Assembly (NCBI GenBank): GCA_030620115.1
Contig: JAUXFG010000073.1
Location: 1-18,460, forward strand
Source of the DNA: Candidatus Fermentibacterota bacterium
GTDB lineage: Bacteria; JAFGKV01
Direction of reading: 5' to 3'
Length of the DNA: 18,460 bases
Below are positions 15,065 through 18,460 of this stretch, piece by piece. Every line of letters begins with the position of its first letter. Positions within the stretch are counted from its first letter, which is position 1. The position numbers and the translations under genes are program-made. Below the pieces are notes generated by a model. That model saw nothing but the letters and a program-made list of their open reading frames with translations, was not told the DNA's origin and made no database searches.

Positions 15065-15112
15065 AAGAAGACGACGGACGCCCGACGAGATCTCCGGGGC
15101 GGCTCAGTCGAT

Positions 15113-16480
15113 TCACATCGCCTGCAATGAATATACCCGTTCCGGCGAGGTTTCGGAAATGCTGTCACGCGTGTTGAAATCGATGAAGAAGCGTGTCGGG
15201 CCATCTGGAGGTGACTCAAGGTCGAAGTCAAAGCCGTGGAGAGTGAGAACTTGATGGGCCAAGGTCAGACCAACGCCCTGCCCGTGGCTCTTGGTGGTGA
15301 AGAAGGGGGAGAAGAGATTGGCCTGCGCCTCGGGGCTCAAGCCGGGTCCGCTGTCTTCCACCGCAGCGAAGAAGCGACCATTCGATACACCGGCATGGAT
15401 TTCAATGTGTCCGTCATAGTCGATGGCCTCCACCGCATTCTGCACTACGCTCACAAACACCTGCTCCATTTGGACGGCATCCATTGCTATTGGCTCGATA
15501 TAGTCCTCCAAGACAAGCCTGAGATCAATCCCCCTGCGGGCACACTCAGGCTCCATGAGGCGTACGACCCGAGAGAGTATCTGTCCGAGATCCACTGGGC
15601 GAAGCACCGGGGGTGGCACACGAACCACGTCGGCATACTTCCGCATGAAGAGGTTGAGGTTATCGGTACTCCGGATGGCGACATGCAGAGCCGTGTTGAT
15701 ATCTTCCCTCTCCTCACTGCTGAGTTGATCACCATAGACCAATGCTGAGTGGAGAATGGAATTGGTCGCCCCCACCGTGTTGTTGATCTCGTGTGACAGG
15801 GTCCTGATTAACGACTCATACGCGAACCTTTCGGTAGCCCATAGCTCATGGGTGAGGTCATCGATCACAAAGAAGCTTCGAGGGGAGCCGCCTTCATCAA
15901 GCTCGGAGTGCGTGAATCTGAGACGGCGCCGACAATGCCGGCCGAGAAGCCGCGATTCCCCTTTCGGTACCGCGCTCAGCTGACGAATGAGCGGTGAGGT
16001 AAGCTCTGAGAGCACCTTTCCCGTGATCTCCTCAGGCGAGATATCGAGCAGACGGACTGCCGCAGGGCTGACATCACAGATGCGACCGCCATGATCCGTG
16101 ATAATGATTCCCGAAGGAGAGGCATTCATGGCCTTGCGCACGAGAATATCCTGCTCCTCCAAGCGCGTCCGTTCCTGTCGGAGGCGGGTGACCATCTCGC
16201 TGTGAAGGCCAATGAACTCGTCAATGTCGGAAAGACCGGTCCGTCGAAAACGATGGGTCAAATCCCCATCCCTGAGCCACCTTAGCCCCAGATTCACCAT
16301 CTGTCCGGGCACACGAAGTGCCCGGAGCATAAGGCACATCGACGCCAGTGACGCCGGCACGGCAATCGCCAGGACGAGTATCCACAGCCGGTGATCCTGC
16401 CACAAGAGGAGCCCGACGACGCCGCCACATAAGAGGTGGAGCAAGACCAGATACCCCGTGAAGATACGCTGAATTGTCAT
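15113..16480 (-). CDS. PAS-containing membrane sensor histidine kinase
   Basis: This encodes 455 residues. Two membrane helices (about 6-27 and 32-53) are joined by only about five residues, so there is essentially no extracytoplasmic sensor. A HAMP-like segment follows (about 60-105), then a PAS domain (about 110-205: NASPSGIIITDHGGRICDVSPAA). The phospho-acceptor motif LSHEINNTVG has H230. The ATPase N box is VVQNAVEAI (N348), the G1 box VEDSGPGLS (D376), the F box FSPFFTTK, and the G2 box GQGVGLTL. The HEINNT form is like NtrB/AtoS-type kinases that pair with NtrC-family regulators. The ATG overlaps the regulator's TGA (ATGA), showing co-translation. A longer in-frame extension upstream only overlaps the regulator gene. 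The signal is unknown, but a membrane or cytoplasmic cue fits the missing loop. Confidence 0.93.
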   Translation of the reverse strand: MTIQRIFTGYLVLLHLLCGGVVGLLLWQDHRLWILVLAIAVPASLASMCLMLRALRVPGQMVNLGLRWLRDGDLTHRFRRTGLSDIDEFIGLHSEMVTRLRQERTRLEEQDILVRKAMNASPSGIIITDHGGRICDVSPAAVRLLDISPEEITGKVLSELTSPLIRQLSAVPKGESRLLGRHCRRRLRFTHSELDEGGSPRSFFVIDDLTHELWATERFAYESLIRTLSHEINNTVGATNSILHSALVYGDQLSSEEREDINTALHVAIRSTDNLNLFMRKYADVVRVPPPVLRPVDLGQILSRVVRLMEPECARRGIDLRLVLEDYIEPIAMDAVQMEQVFVSVVQNAVEAIDYDGHIEIHAGVSNGRFFAAVEDSGPGLSPEAQANLFSPFFTTKSHGQGVGLTLAHQVLTLHGFDFDLESPPDGPTRFFIDFNTRDSISETSPERVYSLQAM

Positions 16481-17883
16481 GGAACTATCCGATGTTTCTC
16501 CAAACGGCGGTAAAGCGCTCCGCGGCTCAGGCCCAGAGCGGTGGCTGCCCTTGAAACATTGCCTCCATACTCCTTCAACGAGCGCAGGATCATTTCGCGT
16601 TCCATCTCGTCCAGCGTCACTCTCCCCGGTTGAGGAACCATTCCTTTGGTCGGTTCCTTCTCCTGCATGTGTGCGGCCATGTCGAAATCCTCCGCTCTCA
16701 GCGAATTCCGCGGCGTGAGAAGGATGGTACGCTCCACGAGATGTTTCAGCTGTCGAACATTGCCGGGCCATTCCTGAACAATGAGCCAATCCATGGCGTC
16801 TGGGGAGATCTCGAGATCAGGACGCCGGTATATCCCACCAATACAATGCAGGAAGTGCGCGGCCAAGGCCGGAATGTCGCCTTTTCGTTCCCTGAGAGGC
16901 GGCATGTGCACCACGATCAAATTGAGGCGATAGAGAAGATCCTCACGGAAGCTTCCTGTCTCAATCATGGAGACAAGATCCTGGTTTGTTGCGGAGATGA
17001 CCCTGACATTCACCGTTCTGCTCGTGCTCGACCCAACGCGCTCAAAGGTTCGATCTTGCAGTACCCTGAGCAGCTTCACCTGGCAGCTGATGTCGAGATC
17101 CCCTATTTCGTCGAGAAAAATCGTGCCCTCATCCGCAGCCTCGAAGCGTCCAATGCGCGACTGCCGCGCATCAGTAAAGGCGCCCTTCACATGCCCAAAG
17201 AGCTCGCTCTCGAACAACGAGGTTGGAATACCGCCAAGGTTGACCTTGACGAATGGATGTTCCTTGCGCGCACTGTTGCGCCATAGCGCTTCAGCGACCA
17301 GTTCCTTCCCCGTGCCGCTCTCACCGGTAATCAACACCGGCGCATCGGTCGCAGCCACGCGCCCTATAACCTCCAGCATGCGCACGAACCGTGGATCTTT
17401 GCCTATGAGACCCGAGAAATCGTGGACGGCATCGAGTTCTGCTCGACTCATGGGGGCCGTGGTGGCTTCCGTCCTACGGAACTCGGCAAGCCCCAGAGCT
17501 GTTTGGACCGACTGACGAATCTGCTCATGAGTCCACGGCTTTGTAATGAAATCAATGGCGCCCGCCTTCACGCCCCTTACCGCAAGTTCAACCGATCCCC
17601 ACGCAGTGATAAGAACCACCGGCAGGTGTGGGTATCTCCCCTTGATTCGTTGGAGAAGCACCAGCCCCTCTTCCCCCGTGGTGCTGCGAGAGAAATTCAT
17701 GTCCTGGAGCGCCAAAGCAAATGGCCGTTCACCCAAGGTCTGGAGTGCCTCTTCGGGATTGGAGGCGGTATATGGGGCATAGCCTGACTGCTTGAGTAAC
17801 AGCGCCAGCGAAGTGGTCACCGCGTCGTCATCATCAATGATCAGCACATTCCGCGTGTCTGTGTTATCGATCATGGTAGGCAT
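16477..17883 (-). CDS. sigma54-dependent NtrC-family response regulator
   Basis: This encodes 468 residues. The receiver domain (about 12-130) has acidic DDDD at 17-20, phospho-acceptor D61 in LQDMNFSR, T93 and K115. The AAA+ domain (about 155-385) has Walker A GESGTGKE (187-194), the sigma54-contacting loop GAFTDA (234-239) and Walker B GTIFLDEIGD (253-262). The C-terminal Fis-type helix-turn-helix (about 425-465) includes GGNVSRAATALGLSRGALYRR. All residues needed for activation look intact. The start at 17883 follows GGAGAGGAG, whereas a longer frame to 17898 begins with TTG inside that ribosome site. It is first in a two-gene operon with the kinase. A -24/-12 promoter with an upstream inverted repeat lies at 18182-18264, suggesting positive autoregulation. 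The MNFSRxTTGEEGL form is typical of regulators that control transporter operons in FCB bacteria (recalled, not tested). Confidence 0.95.
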   Translation of the reverse strand: MPTMIDNTDTRNVLIIDDDDAVTTSLALLLKQSGYAPYTASNPEEALQTLGERPFALALQDMNFSRSTTGEEGLVLLQRIKGRYPHLPVVLITAWGSVELAVRGVKAGAIDFITKPWTHEQIRQSVQTALGLAEFRRTEATTAPMSRAELDAVHDFSGLIGKDPRFVRMLEVIGRVAATDAPVLITGESGTGKELVAEALWRNSARKEHPFVKVNLGGIPTSLFESELFGHVKGAFTDARQSRIGRFEAADEGTIFLDEIGDLDISCQVKLLRVLQDRTFERVGSSTSRTVNVRVISATNQDLVSMIETGSFREDLLYRLNLIVVHMPPLRERKGDIPALAAHFLHCIGGIYRRPDLEISPDAMDWLIVQEWPGNVRQLKHLVERTILLTPRNSLRAEDFDMAAHMQEKEPTKGMVPQPGRVTLDEMEREMILRSLKEYGGNVSRAATALGLSRGALYRRLEKHRIVP

Positions 17884-17938
17884 GTATCTCCTCTCCAAAT
17901 GGAGAACCTACGTCCGCTCACTCTCCAATATCCACTTA

Positions 17939-18117
17939 GCCCGCATTTCTCACCGACTTTCGGCTGAAGCAGCCGATATGGCACTGCCTGCTTCGTTACG
18001 CTCTGTCGGCTTCCTCGCCGTATCACAGAGGATACGCCTGCGGGATCCTCAGTCGCAAGCCTCGCATTCAGAACCATCTCGGCGCCTTCGCTTCGAAACC
18101 CGGTGAGAAGTGCGGGC
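17939..18117. mobile_element. 179-bp MITE-like element, copy 2
   Basis: The left end is GCCCGCATTTCTCACCG and the right end CGGTGAGAAGTGCGGGC, near-perfect inverted repeats. TA at 17937-17938 and 18118-18119 flanks it. Length and orientation equal those of copy 1 at 443-621, with clear divergence in the interior. It lies 55 bp upstream of the response regulator start, inside the predicted leader of the regulator operon. No coding potential of its own is evident. Confidence 0.85.
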
Positions 18118-18181
18118 TAGCGATCGGGACCCAGGATACTATACTATGCCGAGCACTTGGAACCCTCCAATCTCTTGCCCC

Positions 18182-18197
18182 TGCAAGGTGTATGCCG
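18182..18197 (-). promoter_or_regulatory. sigma54 (-24/-12) promoter of the regulator operon
   Basis: On minus the sequence CGGCATACACCTTGCA matches the consensus YTGGCAC-N5-TTGCW closely. GG (18196-18195) and GC (18184-18183) are exactly 10 bases apart, and TTGCA is complete. Transcription would begin near 18171 and run leftward through the 179-bp element into the regulator gene. This fits a regulator that itself activates sigma54 RNA polymerase. Confidence 0.65.
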
Positions 18198-18248
18198 GAC
18201 CGAAAAGTCTTCGTCATGGCACGATAGCGCCGTCCAATCAAACACATG

Positions 18249-18264
18249 TGTCCGAAAATGGACA
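18249..18264. promoter_or_regulatory. inverted repeat TGTCCGAAAATGGACA, likely activator site
   Basis: Perfect 5-bp arms TGTCC and GGACA flank GAAAAT. The centre lies about 85 bp upstream of the predicted sigma54 start, in the usual range for enhancer-binding proteins. The TGTC-spacer-GACA form resembles the site reported for the GlrR group (TGTC N10 GACA) but with an 8-base spacer. It is the obvious candidate binding site of the adjacent regulator. Confidence 0.55.
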
Positions 18265-18372
18265 GCCTTTGTTCATATCTGAGCACGCCATATAGCCCCC
18301 GCACTCAGCAGTTCGCCTTGCTATTCCAATATCAGCCAGCAACTCCGCTCCTCTCGTTCGATGTTGGGCGTT

Positions 18373-18388
18373 TCCGCCAGCTGGCGGA
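18373..18388. repeat. 16-bp perfect palindrome TCCGCCAGCTGGCGGA, copy 4 of 4
   Basis: Identical to the other three copies. Here it lies 26 bp before the second copy of the 39-bp dispersed repeat, as in the 11541-11653 cluster where the two also lie close together. Confidence 0.9.
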
Positions 18389-18414
18389 TTCAATGTTCAA
18401 TCCCCCCCTCCCCA

Positions 18415-18453
18415 CCCAGATTCTTCGGTCGCTTCGCTCCCTCAGAATGACAC
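18415..18453. repeat. 39-bp dispersed repeat, copy 2
   Basis: Same unit and orientation as 11541-11579, differing at three positions by eye. Within it GGTCGCTTCGCTCC shows the GAAGCGA-type core seen in many intergenic repeats. Confidence 0.85.
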
Positions 18454-18460
18454 CTATTGT

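Larger units (their letters stand above)
18265..18460. other. window end, no gene seen
   Basis: Apart from the two dispersed repeats listed separately I find no coding or RNA feature. Any gene sharing the upstream inverted repeat would start beyond the window. Confidence 0.6.

Noticed and set aside
18068-18304. Minus-strand 78-residue open frame upstream of the regulator
   Set aside because: It spans the predicted sigma54 promoter and the element end, with no homology that I recognise.

Overview
The window looks like a chromosomal segment of a Gram-negative bacterium with moderately high GC content. Evidence for an outer membrane and periplasm is a lipoprotein-type RND adaptor with two RND permeases, exported beta-propeller proteins, and a BNR-repeat protein ending in a FlgD-like Ig domain. 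That C-terminal domain, twin RND permeases and a 'DMNF'-type NtrC-family regulator together are reminiscent of the FCB group and neighbouring candidate phyla (Eisenbacteria, Latescibacteria, Zixibacteria or KSB1 type). This is an inference from gene style, not a placement.

Layout. (1) 1-1219: remains of a two-gene minus-strand unit, a small conserved protein followed by a MNT/AbiEii-type nucleotidyltransferase. The second gene is split by a 179-bp non-autonomous element with terminal inverted repeats and TA target duplications. (2) 1220-3066: a sigma70-type promoter, a 77-residue unknown protein, and a translationally overlapping secreted BNR/FlgD-like protein, all on plus. (3) 3067-3544: repeat-rich intergenic DNA. 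(4) 3545-11403, minus: an efflux operon in transcription order lipoprotein membrane-fusion adaptor, RND permease A (1036 aa), RND permease B (1121 aa, with an apparent extra pair of membrane helices). No TolC-type outer-membrane gene lies in the window. (5) 11404-11947: intergenic DNA packed with palindromes and low-complexity repeats. (6) 11948-14735, minus: two paralogous exported six-bladed-propeller proteins, each ending in an acidic linker and a shared PMEVICY tail. (7) 15113-17883, minus: an overlapping sigma54-dependent response regulator and histidine kinase pair. Upstream of it lie a second full-length 179-bp element (17939-18117), a good -24/-12 promoter (18182-18197) and an upstream inverted repeat (18249-18264) at enhancer distance. 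The second element therefore sits in the predicted 5' leader of the regulator operon.

How it may work together: the kinase has almost no extracytoplasmic domain, so it probably senses something in the membrane or cytoplasm. It would phosphorylate the NtrC-type activator, which with sigma54 RNA polymerase would drive its own operon from the promoter near 18190 and probably other promoters. I found no convincing sigma54 promoter in front of the efflux or propeller genes, so a link between the regulators and those genes rests only on proximity. The most solid unusual observations are the element insertion whose removal with one TA restores a reading frame, the sigma54 promoter and operator upstream of the second element, the twin propellers with a shared tail, and the non-canonical RND permease B.
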